Shown here piece by piece: positions 62,255-64,000 of a stretch of 64,000 bases of DNA. The notes beneath the pieces are model-generated. The model had not been told where the DNA came from. It saw only the letters and a program-made list of their open reading frames with translations, and did no database searches. The stretch spans positions 10,588,501 to 10,652,500 of the forward strand of contig CM067530.1 of assembly GCA_034509925.1 (NCBI GenBank). Reading direction: 5' to 3'. Both the position numbers and the translations under genes were made by a program. The DNA comes from Hirudinaria manillensis. Its lineage: Eukaryota; Annelida; Clitellata; Hirudinida; Hirudinidae. The stretch's first letter is position 1. Every line of letters starts with the position of its first letter.

Positions 62255-63846
62255 AGTAATCATTAAATCAGTTATTTTGTAAGATTTATATATATTATTT
62301 CATTATATGTATTCAAACTCGATTTCTCTTGAATTTTAAAGTAAACAAATGTTTTCATTGTTAAATGATGGTAATTTTGATACTAAAATGGTATTTATTC
62401 AAGAACCTATAAGGTTAACATTAACTTGTGTAAAATAGGTTGTACCAATTCCGGTTTATATAAAAAATTTCTCGTCAAAGTGAGGTCGTCAAATGTAGTA
62501 AAATAAATAAATATCTTTTGATAAATTAATTTGATAAAATTACTTCTGATAAGGCAGATAAGATCATCGTGACCATCACGATAATATCGTCATGACACGA
62601 ATCCTCCTGCCTACGCGTGAAATACATTCATTGTTGTCTCTGCGTGACGACTTCCGTACCTTGCAGACAAGCGTCTTTTGTAAAACGATTAATAATCATT
62701 ATCTCTGCCTTCGTCGTCACCGTCATCATCATCTTCGTCGTCGTCGTCGTCTTCATCAAAATCATCATAATCATAATAGTACTTCTATTGAAGCTTAGTT
62801 CACATCTGGAGATCAAAGCCCATTCCCCAGGTTCAAACACAAAATATATGACTTTACGTAACTTCGTGTCTATGGCCAGATCTTTATCATCAAATTCGTA
62901 TGACTTTGATGTGTTTAATAATTTCGGTGGTAGATTTTATTTGCATCGTTTTGGTGCATCTCGGATTTTAATTTTAATTTAAGCGCTTCATCATCATCAT
63001 CATCATCATCATCATCTAACTTTGAAACAAGATATCACAAAATCTCCATCAACAAGGAAGGATCAGATCCTCAAGTTTTATACACGAAAATTGATGAATA
63101 AAGTTGCAATTTTGGCTAATATCGCTGTTATTATTGATACTGTTGTTGCAATAAATAATTGTTGTTCTTATTCTTACTATTATTATTATTGTTGTTGTTT
63201 TTTGATTATTGTTGCCATCGTTAAGAGCGGAACTAGGGCGATAATTACATGGGACAGTCTAATGGCCAAATTGTTTCAGCTAAATGACTTCCAAGCCAGA
63301 ATCAGCTTTTTAAGAGGCCAATCATGAATTCGTTCTCCTGAACGTTTTGTTGAAAGACTGCCAGATATTATTGTTTCATAATAACTGATTATTATTGATA
63401 AGAAAAGTATTAGAGATTAGAAACTGATAAGAAAAGTATATAGATATTATTTAAATTATTATTTAAAGACTTGAATTTTTATTGCCCAGTTTTGCCCGGT
63501 TTTTGGGGGAATTTTCTGTTTTTAAACCTGAAAGTGAAATTATTTGAAAAGAACTGATTTGAACAACTTTCGATCTTGGAAAGGCTGCAGAAATAAATTT
63601 GTAATTAATTAATTATTTTAATTATTTTCCTGAGATTTTAATTCCTTTCGGACAATTAAACTTCAGAAAATTCTTTTGACGTTCTGAAAGGGAGACTTTC
63701 ATATTCTTTTTAACCCAAGTTTTCTCCTATCAAAGACAAGTCCTTGTACTGTAATAGTACCGCGTCTCAGTACAACAGACTACTCTACAGCAGTACAAGA
63801 AGAAAGACTATCGACCTGAAGTACTGATCGTACAATTACAGAGACC
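62255..63846. other. Intergenic
   Basis: CAT/CGT triplets at 62715-62760 and 62985-63015, otherwise A/T-rich. No supportable gene. About 63720-63846 is more balanced and is probably the 5' UTR of the gene beginning at 63847. Confidence 0.55.
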
Positions 63847-63927
63847 ATGTTGTCTTATCCATCAATGGAGCAGTTCACAGAAGTTGTTAAGGAAGGTCTC
63901 GTAGCTGTAAAGATCAAGTCATTACTG
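63847..63927 (+). CDS. First coding exon of an unidentified gene (cut by window end)
   Basis: A start codon opens a 27-codon frame (MLSYPSMEQFTEVVKEGLVA ... IKSLL) that ends exactly at a strong donor (gtaagt). Base composition is balanced, unlike the flanks, and upstream sequence looks like a 5' UTR. I do not recognise the family from 27 residues. Confidence 0.5.
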
Positions 63928-64000
63928 GTAAGTACTTTAAGTACTTAAAGGCATAATTTGTTCACATTTACTTTAATTAAATTCATTTATGAATTTTTTT

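Overview
The window is nuclear DNA from a non-vertebrate animal. It is AT-rich and intron-bearing, with GT/AG introns, metazoan gene families (BPI/LBP, OTUD7, N4BP1-like, LMBRD2, DUSP10/MKP-5, Ly6, NUDT8, DHX15) and very many trinucleotide and tetranucleotide microsatellites. Interstitial TTAGGG-type telomere repeats argue against an insect or a nematode. A spiralian (annelid- or mollusc-like) source is plausible, but I cannot fix the species.

Layout. 1-884 (+): the 3' end of a BPI/LBP gene. 1080-2496 (-): three U4 snRNA genes, each with the same upstream PSE-like and TATA-like elements at fixed distances. 3216-3640 (-): four tandem box C/D snoRNAs carrying one shared large-subunit rRNA guide. 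4438-5484 (-): a complete five-exon NUDT8. It is divergent from 5858-12392 (+), a complete eight-exon OTUD7/Cezanne deubiquitinase with two A20 zinc fingers. 15498-18189 (-): a complete six-exon BPI/LBP gene. 19604-21793 (+): a DHX15/Prp43 helicase whose reading frame has no introns. 22152-25711 (-): a second complete, seven-exon BPI/LBP gene. 26584-30467 (+): an N4BP1/KHNYN-like NYN ribonuclease. 30807-32327 (-): a three-exon Ly6/uPAR GPI-anchored protein. 33331-38569 (+): LMBRD2, thirteen coding exons. 42817-45298 (-): a DUSP10-like MAP-kinase phosphatase. 45299-63846: about 18 kb with no gene I can recognise, holding a LINE fragment, retroposon tails, degenerate telomeric repeat, many microsatellites and minisatellites, and a spaced array of a CTCF-like motif. 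63847-63927 (+): a likely first coding exon of a gene that runs off the window.

Most exon models below were built by hand from splice sites. They were checked by phase continuity, by total length against the family, and by comparison between paralogs: both complete BPI genes have consecutive 314-nt and 229-nt exons.

The genes do not form an operon. Several bear on innate immunity and signalling: three BPI/LBP proteins, an OTUD7-type NF-kB-pathway deubiquitinase, an N4BP1-type nuclease and an MKP. Shared function as the reason for the neighbourhood is only a speculation. The three U4 genes, the snoRNA cluster and DHX15 are RNA-processing components.
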